From Clostridia bacterium (GTDB lineage: Bacteria > Bacillota > Clostridia > Christensenellales > Christensenellaceae), in contig JAFXKX010000002.1 in NCBI GenBank assembly GCA_017531505.1, forward strand, positions 1 to 53,110: DNA of 53,110 nucleotides, in the 5' to 3' direction. Both the position numbers and the translations under genes were made by a program. This document shows, one piece after another, positions 8,748 through 16,302 of the stretch. The number at the start of each line of letters is the position of its first letter. The stretch's first letter is position 1. The notes beneath the pieces were generated by a model. That model was not told the DNA's origin. It ran no database searches and was given only the letters and a program-made list of their open reading frames with translations.

Positions 8748-9638
8748 TTATTCTGCAGAGAATTCCGATGCGCTTACATAGTCGATAAAGGTGCGCAGGC
8801 TGCCGGAGATCCACTTGTTTTTGTGGTATATCAGCTGCTTCCATACATCGATATGAAAATCCTCCACATCCAGATAACTGAGCGCGCCGATATCCACCAG
8901 CGGTTTGGTCACAAAATCCGGCAGGTACGACAGCATATCGCTTTTGGCGACCATGGCGGTGATGATGTCTGTGCAGCCGATCTCCAGCGTCGGCGAAATA
9001 AACAAAGACTGCTTGGCCAGTTCTCTGTCAAATACCCGTCGGTATCCCTGATCGTACTCTGTCAGTATAAAGGGCTCGTCTATGATGTCGCGTACAGATA
9101 ACTTGCCCGCACAGGCAAATTTGCCCCGCGGATTGGCCACAAAGTGCATGGGCAGCCGCATTTCGTTGGCGATCACATAATCTTTGTGATAGATGCGGCG
9201 GTCCAGCGTGATGATCACATCCGCCGTGTTGTGGTCCAGCATATCCAGCATGAGCGAAGTGTCGCCGGTGGTAAAGCGGATAGAGATGTGGGGGTACTTT
9301 TGGTGAAAGTCGCTGTAATGTTGATAGATCATTTCCTCGCATACAGAGTCGGGCAGCACGATATGGACGTTCCCGTGGGGTTCTTTTGCCTCCATATTCT
9401 CCATAAAGTCGTCTGTCAGTGCCTGTACCTGATGTGCATATGAGAGCAGGTGATGCCCGCGGGCGGTCAGGCTGATGGTGTGATTGATGCGCTCAAACAG
9501 CAGACAGTCCAGTTCCTCCTCCAGCTGCTTGATCTGAAAAGATATGGTGGATTGGGAATACCCCAGCTTTTGTGCGGCCTTTGTAAAGCTGCCCAGTTCG
9601 GCGACGTGCATAAAGGTAAGCAGATTGCGTAATTCCAT
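8748..9638 (-). CDS. LysR family transcriptional regulator
   Basis: A 296-residue LysR protein. The N-terminal helix-turn-helix shows LRNLLTFMHVAELGSFTKAAQ and LGYSQSTISFQIKQLEEEL, and an effector-binding domain spans about residues 90-290. ATG 9638 fits the GGAG eight bases upstream; the earlier ATG 9644 and GTG 9647 are too close to that site. It is divergent from the ABC importer at 9770-12538, with a T-N11-A dyad in the shared intergenic region, so it is the likely regulator of that importer. The co-inducer is unknown. Confidence 0.93.
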   Translation of the reverse strand: MELRNLLTFMHVAELGSFTKAAQKLGYSQSTISFQIKQLEEELDCLLFERINHTISLTARGHHLLSYAHQVQALTDDFMENMEAKEPHGNVHIVLPDSVCEEMIYQHYSDFHQKYPHISIRFTTGDTSLMLDMLDHNTADVIITLDRRIYHKDYVIANEMRLPMHFVANPRGKFACAGKLSVRDIIDEPFILTEYDQGYRRVFDRELAKQSLFISPTLEIGCTDIITAMVAKSDMLSYLPDFVTKPLVDIGALSYLDVEDFHIDVWKQLIYHKNKWISGSLRTFIDYVSASEFSAE

Positions 9639-9657
9639 AAACATCACTCCATCGAAA

Positions 9658-9672
9658 ATTTAGATGATAAAT
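9658..9672. promoter_or_regulatory. candidate LysR operator
   Basis: The palindrome ATTTA-GATGA-TAAAT contains the T-N11-A pattern typical of LysR boxes. It lies between the divergent LysR and ABC transporter genes, just upstream of the importer promoter. Confidence 0.5.
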
Positions 9673-9687
9673 ATCAAAGCTATCAAT

Positions 9688-9716
9688 TTGACCAATGTTA
9701 AACAGCATTATATAAT
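9688..9716 (+). promoter_or_regulatory. promoter of the ABC importer operon
   Basis: TTGACC, a 17-bp spacer and TATAAT (9711-9716). It starts about 50 bp before the lipoprotein gene. Confidence 0.75.
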
Positions 9717-9769
9717 GACCACATCAAAAATGCAAGCAGCAAAGCTTCAAAATACAAGGAGATTTTTTT

Positions 9770-10732
9770 ATGAAAAAAGTATTGTCTGTCCTGTTGGCGC
9801 TGATCCTGATGATCTCTATGACCGGCTGCTCCGGTAAAGAAGAGAAAGAAACCTATTCCATCGGCATCTGCCAGCTGGTAGAGCACGCCGCGCTGGATCA
9901 GGCGACGGAAGGCTTTATGCAGGCGATCATCGATGAACTGGGCGAAGACGCCGTTGACTTCGATGTCCAGAACGGTCAGGGCGATGCGACCACCTGTGCG
10001 ACCATTGCCAATCAGTTTGTTTCCAACGATGTGGACCTGATCATGGCCAATGCCACCCCCGCACTGCAGGCTGCTGTAGCGGCCACCGGTGATATCCCCA
10101 TCCTCGGCACTTCTGTTACAGAGTACAGCGTGGCCCTCGAACTGAAAGAGTATAACGGCACCGTAGGCGGCAATGTATCGGGTACTTCCGACCTGGCTCC
10201 GCTGGATAAACAGGCTGCGATGATCGTGGAATGGTGTCCCGATGCCAAGACAGTCGGCCTGCTCTACTGCTCCAAGGAAGCAAACAGCCAGTATCAGGTA
10301 GACGTTGTCAAGGCAGAGCTGGAGAAGAAGGGGCTGGAAGCCATCCTGTATCCCTTTACCGATTCCAACGATCTGGCACAGGTGTGCACCACCGCGGCAG
10401 ATAACTGCGATGTGATCTACGTACCCACCGATAATACCGTTGCCGAAAATACCGGCATCATCGACAATATCTGCGGTCCCAAGCAGATCCCGGTCATCGC
10501 AGGTGAGGAAGGTATCTGCGCAGGATGCGGCATTGCGACCCTGTCCATCAGCTACTATGATCTCGGCTACACCACCGGCAAGATGGCGGTTGAGATCCTC
10601 AGAGACGGCAAAGACATTTCTACCATGCCCGTGCAGTATGCAGATCAGCAGACCCCCAAGTACAATGCACAGATCTGTGATGCGCTGGGTATCGAGCCGC
10701 TGGAAGGCTATACTGCCATCGACGCAGAGTAA
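9770..10732 (+). CDS. ABC transporter substrate-binding lipoprotein (PF04392-type)
   Basis: A 320-residue extracytoplasmic lipoprotein. The signal peptide MKKVLSVLLALILMISMTGC ends in a lipobox, so Cys20 would be lipidated. The mature protein has the ABC_sub_bind architecture of the COG2984 group, with alternating Rossmann-like halves: SIGICQLVEHAALDQATEGF opens the first and VGLLYCSKEANSQYQVDVVK the second. Some family members bind aromatic amino acids; the ligand here is not determined. It heads a three-gene operon with its permease and ATPase. No T-box is present in the short leader, so control is probably by the divergent LysR protein. Confidence 0.92.
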   Translation: MKKVLSVLLALILMISMTGCSGKEEKETYSIGICQLVEHAALDQATEGFMQAIIDELGEDAVDFDVQNGQGDATTCATIANQFVSNDVDLIMANATPALQAAVAATGDIPILGTSVTEYSVALELKEYNGTVGGNVSGTSDLAPLDKQAAMIVEWCPDAKTVGLLYCSKEANSQYQVDVVKAELEKKGLEAILYPFTDSNDLAQVCTTAADNCDVIYVPTDNTVAENTGIIDNICGPKQIPVIAGEEGICAGCGIATLSISYYDLGYTTGKMAVEILRDGKDISTMPVQYADQQTPKYNAQICDALGIEPLEGYTAIDAE

Positions 10733-10812
10733 CAGCAGAGGACTTTGGCCGGGGAAGGCAGCACTTCGCCCGGCTTTGTCCGTGAATGAATATCAGAGAA
10801 GGAAAGGTCTCC

Positions 10813-11748
10813 ATGGAAATTATCAGTCAACTTTTTAGCGCATTGCCCGGCTCTGTCTCTCAGGGGCTGATCTGGGGTATTATGGCGATCGGTGTATATA
10901 TCACTTACCGCATTCTGGATGTATCCGATCTTACGGTAGACGGCTCTTTTGCGACAGGCGGCGCAGTGGCGGTCATGCTGATCTTAAACGGCAGCGATCT
11001 GTGGCTGGCGATGCTGCTGGCGTTTCTGGCAGGCATGCTCACCGGCGCGATCACAGGCGGCCTGCACATCTTTATGGGTATCCCACCCATTCTGGCAGGT
11101 ATCCTGACACAACTGTCCCTGTATTCCATCAATCTGAAGATCATGGATAAGGCAAATCAGTCTGTCAATGTCAATCAGACCGATCTGCTGATCTCCCTGC
11201 GCTGGGTCAAGGAATTTGCACTGCATAACCCGCTGATCACCGTAGGCATCATATTGGTGCTCCTCATTGCGGTGCTGTACTGGTTCTTTGGTACAGAGAT
11301 GGGCTGCAGCATCCGTGCGACCGGTGCCAATGTGCAGATGAGCCGCGCACAGGGCATCAATACCAATTTCAATAAGGTGCTGGGCATTATGATCTCCAAC
11401 GGTCTGGTGGCTTTCTCCGGTGCATTCCTCGCGCAATATCAGGGCTTTGCGGATGTAAAGATGGGGCAGGGCGCCATCGTCATCGGCCTTGCGGCGGTCA
11501 TCATCGGCGAAGCGCTGTTCGGCAAGATATTCAAGAATTTCGCCCTCAGACTGTTGTCCGTCGTGCTGGGTTCCGTCATTTATTACATCGTCATACAGGC
11601 CGTTATCACGATGGGTCTGGATGCCAATATGCTCAAGTTGCTGTCGGCAGTCATCGTGGCGGTGTTCCTTGCGATTCCGTATTGGAAAAAGCAGTATGCC
11701 CAGCGGCATATGTTCCGGAAGGGGAAAGGAGGCGCGGAAAATGCTTGA
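10813..11748 (+). CDS. ABC transporter permease (BPD_transp_2 type)
   Basis: A 311-residue integral membrane permease of the branched-chain-type family (COG4120 partners of COG2984 binding proteins). About eight hydrophobic segments are visible. The conserved cytoplasmic coupling region appears as FFGTEMGCSIRATGANVQMS followed by RAQGINTNFNKVLGIMISNG. ATG 10813 was selected because AAGGAAAGG precedes it at good spacing; an ATG at 10786 lacks such a site. Its last eight bases overlap the ATPase gene, which indicates translational coupling. Confidence 0.92.
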   Translation: MEIISQLFSALPGSVSQGLIWGIMAIGVYITYRILDVSDLTVDGSFATGGAVAVMLILNGSDLWLAMLLAFLAGMLTGAITGGLHIFMGIPPILAGILTQLSLYSINLKIMDKANQSVNVNQTDLLISLRWVKEFALHNPLITVGIILVLLIAVLYWFFGTEMGCSIRATGANVQMSRAQGINTNFNKVLGIMISNGLVAFSGAFLAQYQGFADVKMGQGAIVIGLAAVIIGEALFGKIFKNFALRLLSVVLGSVIYYIVIQAVITMGLDANMLKLLSAVIVAVFLAIPYWKKQYAQRHMFRKGKGGAENA

Positions 11749-12538
11749 GATCAAAAATGTCAGAAAAACCTTTAACCCCGGCACCATCAATGAGAAAAAG
11801 GCCCTCAACGGGATCGACCTGCGCCTCGAAGAAGGGGATTTTGTCACCGTCATCGGCGGCAACGGCGCCGGCAAGTCCACGATGCTCAATATGATCGCGG
11901 GCGTATACCCTGTGGATTGCGGCAGTATCTGCATCGATGGCGAAGACATCACCCATCTGTCCGAATATAAACGGGCAAAGTATCTGGGCAGAGTGTTTCA
12001 GGACCCGATGACCGGCACTGCGGCGGATATGCAGATCGAAGAAAATCTCGCCCTTGCCGCCCGCAGAGGGAAGAGAAGAACGCTGCGCAAAGGCATTACC
12101 GCAAAGGAAAGAAAAGAGTACAGGGAACTGTTAAAACTGCTGGATCTGGGTCTGGAAGACCGTATGACGGCCAAAGTGGGGCTGCTCTCGGGCGGTCAGC
12201 GCCAGGCGCTGACGCTGCTCATGGCAACGCTCAAAAAGCCGAGGCTGCTGCTGTTGGATGAACACACAGCCGCGCTGGATCCCAAGACCGCCAAAAAGGT
12301 ATTGGATATCACCGAAGAGATCGTCGAGAAAAATCAGCTGATCACGCTGATGATCACGCACAATATGATGGATGCCATCCGTGTGGGCAACCGGCTGATC
12401 ATGATGCACGAAGGGCAGATCGTAGTCGATGTCAGAGGCGAAGAGAAGAAGAAACTCACCATCGAGCAGCTGCTCCAGATGTTCGAGGCTTCCAGCGGCA
12501 GTCACTTTGCCAGCGATAAAGCCATCCTCTCCAAATGA
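11741..12538 (+). CDS. ABC transporter ATP-binding protein
   Basis: The 265-residue cytoplasmic ATPase that powers the importer. Walker A is GGNGAGKST, the signature is LSGGQRQALTL, Walker B with catalytic Glu is LLLLDEHTAALDP, and the switch His is in MITHNMMDA. It belongs to the COG1101 group that accompanies COG4120 permeases. The start overlaps the permease end and follows AAAGGAGG inside that gene. A strong terminator follows. Confidence 0.95.
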   Translation: MLEIKNVRKTFNPGTINEKKALNGIDLRLEEGDFVTVIGGNGAGKSTMLNMIAGVYPVDCGSICIDGEDITHLSEYKRAKYLGRVFQDPMTGTAADMQIEENLALAARRGKRRTLRKGITAKERKEYRELLKLLDLGLEDRMTAKVGLLSGGQRQALTLLMATLKKPRLLLLDEHTAALDPKTAKKVLDITEEIVEKNQLITLMITHNMMDAIRVGNRLIMMHEGQIVVDVRGEEKKKLTIEQLLQMFEASSGSHFASDKAILSK

Positions 12539-12543
12539 CAATC

Positions 12544-12575
12544 AAAAAACGCAGTCGAAAAAGACTGCGTTTTTA
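12544..12575. terminator. bidirectional terminator
   Basis: AAAAAACGCAGTC-GAAAAA-GACTGCGTTTTT lies between the convergent ABC operon and MFS paralog C. Confidence 0.9.
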
Positions 12576-12596
12576 TATTGCTGATTTTTCTCACGA

Positions 12597-13868
12597 TCAC
12601 TCCGCAGAGTACAGTTTCTGCAAAATGCTCTGAGATACCGGGTCGGTCTTGGCATCGTAGTACTGTATCTTTTTGATCTTGCCGATGAGCAGCGTGATGG
12701 CAAACAGTACGATAGCCAGCAGCATGCTGACGGTGGTGATGACGAAGATGGCGCGCACGCCCCATGTGTCGATGATCCAGCCGGACAGCAGGTTGCCGAT
12801 GATGGTCAGCGCCGAGCAGGATGCGCCGCAGAAGGTCTGCGCCGTGGCAGATAACTCCGGCGGTACCAGCGAGAAGATGTAGCCTACTGCAGAGCCTACC
12901 AACAGACCGTTTACTGCGCCGTGCAGTATCTGGAATGCGATGACCTGCCACATGGCGTTGCATACCACATACGATACCTGCTCGATGCACAGGGCAGAGC
13001 CGATGATAAACAGCGTCTTTTTGTAGCCCAGCTTTTTGATGATCTTCTGAGAGAAGAACAGCAGCGGTACTTCGCACAATGCGCGGATAGACCCCAGTAC
13101 GCCGACAAATACCGGCTGCTCGCCCAGATCTCTCAGCAGCTGAGAAATGTAGGAAAGCCCCAGATACCCCGGGATGTTGAATAACATATAGATGACAAAG
13201 AAGGTGATAAAATAATAGTTCTTCAGCAGTCTGCCCGGCTTCAGTTCCTTCATGGAGAGGCTCTTTACGCGGCGGGACGCTGCGCCCGGCATGATAGCCT
13301 GCTCTTTATAGCCGGATGCCAGCAGGATACACGGGATGGCAAAGAAGGTGGAACACAGCCATTGCCAGCGGGTGTCGATCCCAAGACCGGTGAACATATA
13401 ATAATAGATAAAGCCTGCGATGGCGTAGCCGATAGAGCCGGATGCACGGATGGGCCCGTAGTTGATGCGGTTGCCCATGAGGTCGGGCGTATTGACCTCG
13501 GTGATGACCCAGCTGTCTGTCAGCGATGCCACAGATCCGCGGAAGATGATGACGGTAAACATCAGAAAGATGCTGAGCCATGGGTTGCCCGTAAAGATCG
13601 CGGTAAAGATGGCAGAGATGCCTACACCAAAATACAAAATGATAAGCGTCTTGCGCTTGGAGCCCAGCTTGTCAGCGATCATGCCCCAGATAGGCAGAAA
13701 GATCAGGCTGGCTACATTGATCATGGCAAGGCCAATGCCCATCTGCGCGTTGGTAAAGCCCTGATCCTGCATAAATACCGTTACAAAGCCGCCCGGACAA
13801 ACCATTGCCCAGAAGAGTGCTTCCAATGCGGCAAAGAATGTAAAGCGATAATCCAGTTTGCGTCTCAT
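12597..13868 (-). CDS. MFS transporter, paralog C
   Basis: A 423-residue twelve-segment transporter related to the proteins at 5957 and 7354, though more divergent. The equivalent blocks are GMIADKLGSKRKT, INYGPIRASGSIGYAI, MKELKPGRLLKNYYFITFF and the tail GKIKKIQYYDAKTDPVSQSI. ATG 13868 was chosen with GAGG about ten bases upstream; the longer frame to 13955 has no ribosome site and lacks family similarity. It converges on the ABC importer, from which a bidirectional terminator separates it. The substrate is unknown. Confidence 0.9.
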   Translation of the reverse strand: MRRKLDYRFTFFAALEALFWAMVCPGGFVTVFMQDQGFTNAQMGIGLAMINVASLIFLPIWGMIADKLGSKRKTLIILYFGVGISAIFTAIFTGNPWLSIFLMFTVIIFRGSVASLTDSWVITEVNTPDLMGNRINYGPIRASGSIGYAIAGFIYYYMFTGLGIDTRWQWLCSTFFAIPCILLASGYKEQAIMPGAASRRVKSLSMKELKPGRLLKNYYFITFFVIYMLFNIPGYLGLSYISQLLRDLGEQPVFVGVLGSIRALCEVPLLFFSQKIIKKLGYKKTLFIIGSALCIEQVSYVVCNAMWQVIAFQILHGAVNGLLVGSAVGYIFSLVPPELSATAQTFCGASCSALTIIGNLLSGWIIDTWGVRAIFVITTVSMLLAIVLFAITLLIGKIKKIQYYDAKTDPVSQSILQKLYSAE

Positions 13869-14008
13869 GTAGTTCCGTCCTCTTTTCCTTGAAATGATCC
13901 GTGGCTGCAGCGGATGCTGCGGTAATGAGTATATACCACGGCTTATATACCGCAAAACGCCTTTTTCTATATTTTACTATGATGCCTGCCGCAATAAAAG
14001 AGGCAGCT

Positions 14009-14038
14009 GCATATTTTTTGCCGGACAGTCATAGAAAT
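14009..14038 (+). promoter_or_regulatory. candidate sigma-E promoter of spoIID
   Basis: GCATATT (14009-14015), a 14-bp spacer and CATAGAAAT (14030-14038) resemble the mother-cell sigma-E consensus. spoIID is a sigma-E gene in Bacillus. If this promoter is real, initiation near 14045 would conflict with the ATG at 14039 and favour a start at 14045 or further downstream. Confidence 0.4.
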
Positions 14039-15031
14039 ATGGATATGAGAGGATATGTTCGCCCCCCGTGCTTGCAAAGAAAAGAAAAATATCTGGTGAC
14101 GGCGCTGGTGCTGATGCTGCTGCTGTCCCGCTGTATGGGGATAAAAAAGCAGGATGGTGCACGGTTCCTGCACAATATAACGGCGCCGCAGAGTGTGATG
14201 CTGCAGGTCAATACCCCGGCAGGACTGCAGCAGATGGATATGGAGCAATATCTGCTGGGTGTGGTGGCGGCGGAAATGCCTGCTGCTTTTGCAGAGGATG
14301 CATTGGCGGCGCAGGCGGTGGCCGCCCGTACCTACGCGCTGCGTAAACTGCTGCGCGGCGGGTGCAGCCGTGGGGGAGATGTCTGTACCGATGCGGGGCA
14401 TTGTCAGGCGTGGTGCAGCGATGCGGATATGCGGCAGTTGTGGGATACTTCCTATGATATGTATTACGGAAAAATCGCAGCAGCCGTCAATAAAACGGCG
14501 GGACAGGTGCTGTGCTATGACGGACAGGTCATCGAGGCGCTGTTCCATAGTTCCAGCGGCGGCGCGACAGAGGCGTGCGCAGCCGTGTTCTCGCAAAATC
14601 TGCCGTATCTGCAAAGCGTCTCTTCGCCGGAGGAGGTGCGTACCCACACCGTCACCTATACGGCTGCCGAGGTGCGCAAACGCCTTGCCGATGCGGTGGG
14701 AGAGACGGGCCTTACGCCGTCCTCTCTGGCAGAGGGGCTGTATATCGCGGCCTATACGCCCTCCGGACGGGTACAGACCCTGCAGGCGGGATCCAAACAA
14801 CTTAGCGGTGCACAGGCGCGGGCTGCCTTTTCACTGCGGTCTACGGATTTTACCGTGTCTGTGACAGGGGATACGGTCACTTTTACGGCGGCGGGCTATG
14901 GTCACGGCGTGGGTATGAGCCAGTACGGCGCCCATGCATTGGCGCAGGCAGGGGAGGATTGGCAGAGCATCCTCGCCCATTATTACCCCGGCACCGCGCT
15001 GCAGTCTGCCGCGGGCGTTTTGCGGCAATAA
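14039..15031 (+). CDS. spoIID: stage II sporulation protein D (SpoIID/LytB family)
   Basis: A lytic transglycosylase needed for engulfment, anchored in the mother-cell membrane. The frame gives 330 residues from ATG 14039. One membrane segment (YLVTALVLMLLLS) follows a short cytoplasmic stretch. The hallmark MEQYLLGVVAAEMPAAF with its catalytic Glu is followed by ALAAQAVAARTYAL. A Cys/His cluster (CTDAGHCQAWC) may bind the family's zinc, and the C-terminal GYGHGVGMSQYGA motif is intact. The start is uncertain: no good ribosome site precedes 14039, 14045 or 13979. It converges on spoIIQ, its functional partner in engulfment. Confidence 0.9.
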   Translation: MDMRGYVRPPCLQRKEKYLVTALVLMLLLSRCMGIKKQDGARFLHNITAPQSVMLQVNTPAGLQQMDMEQYLLGVVAAEMPAAFAEDALAAQAVAARTYALRKLLRGGCSRGGDVCTDAGHCQAWCSDADMRQLWDTSYDMYYGKIAAAVNKTAGQVLCYDGQVIEALFHSSSGGATEACAAVFSQNLPYLQSVSSPEEVRTHTVTYTAAEVRKRLADAVGETGLTPSSLAEGLYIAAYTPSGRVQTLQAGSKQLSGAQARAAFSLRSTDFTVSVTGDTVTFTAAGYGHGVGMSQYGAHALAQAGEDWQSILAHYYPGTALQSAAGVLRQ

Positions 15032-15100
15032 AAAAAGGCGAGATCGTAACCCAAGGGGATACTTTTCAATGAAAAGCGTAACCCAAGCAGCTCCCTCGCC
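15031..15100 (-). terminator. elaborate symmetric hairpin and terminator of spoIIQ
   Basis: The outer stem GGCGAG (15037-15042) pairs with CTCGCC (15095-15100), and the inner hairpin is CTTTTC-AAT-GAAAAG (15062-15076). Both sides of the internal loop carry the same 11-mer, CGTAACCCAAG (15045-15055 and 15077-15087). On the minus strand a T run follows the outer stem, so it should terminate spoIIQ. The plus side lacks a T run. The internal-loop repeats are not needed for termination. Confidence 0.7.
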
Positions 15101-15157
15101 CATAGATATGGTATAGGATGGTTTATAGAATGTCAATGGATATGCCGCCGCAAAGGA

Positions 15158-15907
15158 TCACTTGCCGAACAGGGGAACAGGGTCTGCATACCCCGCTGCC
15201 GTGCGGTACTCAAAGTGCAGATGGCTGCCCAGCGCCTGCTCAAAGGGCGGGGTGCCTGCCTTGCCCAGCTGCTGCCCGGCATTGATTTTGTCGCCTGCTT
15301 GTACGCATACATCGTTGATGCCTGCATATAGGGTGGTCTTGTCACCGCTGTGGGTCAGCAGCACCACCTGCCCCATGGTGGGGTCGGTATATACGTCTGC
15401 TACTTCGCCGGCCAATGCTGCCCTGACGGGTGCGCCGGTCTGGGCGGCGATGTCTATGCCGTTGTGGGTCGTCCATGCGTGCAGCGTCTTGTTGTATACC
15501 ATCTGCTCACCCGAGAACGCCGTGATGATCTCGCCGTCAGCCGGTCTTGTCAGCGCTGCCGTCGGTTGTTTGGCAGATCCCTGCGGCTTTGCGGGCGTCT
15601 CTGTCTGCGGTGTCTGCGCCTGCGTCTGGGCTTGGGCAAGGTCCTCCACCTGCTCCGGCTCTGCCGTTACGGTGCTGTGCAGTTCAGATCGCTCGGGCAA
15701 TGCTTGCTGCAGTTCGTCTTTTGCCTGCTCCAGCGTGGGGGATTGCTGCTTTTGTACGGTTTTGTCGTCTTTGGCAGGGGCGAAGAGTATCATCGCACCG
15801 ATGCCCAATGCCAGCAGCAGACACCCCGCCGTCACCAGCAGCCGCTGGGTGCCTATAAAATTGCGTAATGTCAGCCATTTGTCAGTTTTTTTGGATGTTT
15901 GTTTCAT
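15158..15907 (-). CDS. spoIIQ: SpoIIQ-like M23 peptidase domain protein
   Basis: A 249-residue forespore membrane protein. One N-terminal segment (LVTAGCLLLALGIGAMILF) is followed by a Gln/Ala/Pro/Thr-rich linker and a C-terminal LytM/M23 domain. The metal ligands are present (HNGID and HLHFEY), as is usual in clostridial SpoIIQ, whereas the Bacillus subtilis protein is degenerate. SpoIIQ pairs with SpoIIIAH across the intermembrane space during engulfment. CGGAGG precedes the start. An upstream sequence matches a sigma-F/sigma-G promoter, which supports the name. A generic cell-wall endopeptidase is the alternative. Confidence 0.8.
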   Translation of the reverse strand: MKQTSKKTDKWLTLRNFIGTQRLLVTAGCLLLALGIGAMILFAPAKDDKTVQKQQSPTLEQAKDELQQALPERSELHSTVTAEPEQVEDLAQAQTQAQTPQTETPAKPQGSAKQPTAALTRPADGEIITAFSGEQMVYNKTLHAWTTHNGIDIAAQTGAPVRAALAGEVADVYTDPTMGQVVLLTHSGDKTTLYAGINDVCVQAGDKINAGQQLGKAGTPPFEQALGSHLHFEYRTAAGYADPVPLFGK

Positions 15908-15932
15908 AGGATCATACCTCCGTGCTACAGGT

Positions 15933-15961
15933 ATTGTTGCCTGCGGACGGCTTTTTCATAC
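15933..15961 (-). promoter_or_regulatory. candidate sigma-F/sigma-G promoter of spoIIQ
   Basis: On the minus strand, GTATG (15961-15957), a 15-bp spacer and GGCAACAAT (15941-15933). The -10 matches the forespore consensus GGNNANANT at every fixed position, and the spacer is of the usual length. Confidence 0.6.
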
Positions 15962-16032
15962 ATGAACGGTGTCAAAATACATAAAATTCCTGAAAAATGC
16001 CTATATAAAGGCGTTTTTTTCACAAAAAGGGC

Positions 16033-16061
16033 TTGAAAATCACAATACGGCTCAGTATAAT
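16033..16061 (+). promoter_or_regulatory. sigma-A promoter
   Basis: TTGAAA, a 17-bp spacer and TATAAT (16056-16061). Initiation is predicted near 16068, 235 bp before the mutase start and just before two terminator-like hairpins. Confidence 0.7.
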
Positions 16062-16133
16062 AAAAGTGAAAAAGCGTGGAATGGTTTGTTCTGTTCCAAC
16101 GTACTTTTTTTCATAATATTTTCCTTTCCGTGG

Positions 16134-16161
16134 AAGCGGCTGACTTTGTCGGCCGCTTTTT
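16134..16161 (+). terminator. intrinsic terminator in the mutase leader
   Basis: AAGCGGC-N11-GCCGCTTTTT. A perfect 7-bp stem with a T run, located about 70 nt into the transcript from the 16033 promoter and 142 bp before the gene. Confidence 0.7.
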
Positions 16162-16302
16162 CGTTGCGCGGAAATATTTTTGCGTAAAGTGCTTCTCTGG
16201 GCAGACAAGTTGTGGTAAACTATGTTTAGGTATGGGTGTCCGCAGGGCATCTGTGCCAATATCATTGCAATTTGAATTCCGATTAAGGAGGAACACTGTA
16301 TT

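Larger units (their letters stand above)
15962..16302. other. non-coding region between spoIIQ and the phosphohexomutase gene
   Basis: No credible gene is seen in these 341 bp. They hold a small GCCT/AGGC hairpin with T7 (about 16001-16020), a consensus promoter, a hairpin with T7 directly after its start point (16069-16111), a second terminator (16134-16161), and then about 140 bp of leader with no clear structure before the AAGGAGG of the next gene. Confidence 0.6.

Noticed and set aside
9639..9769. T-box control of the ABC importer, as known for some aromatic amino acid importers of this family
   Set aside because: The leader is too short and lacks the T-box core sequence. The divergent LysR gene and dyad are a better explanation.
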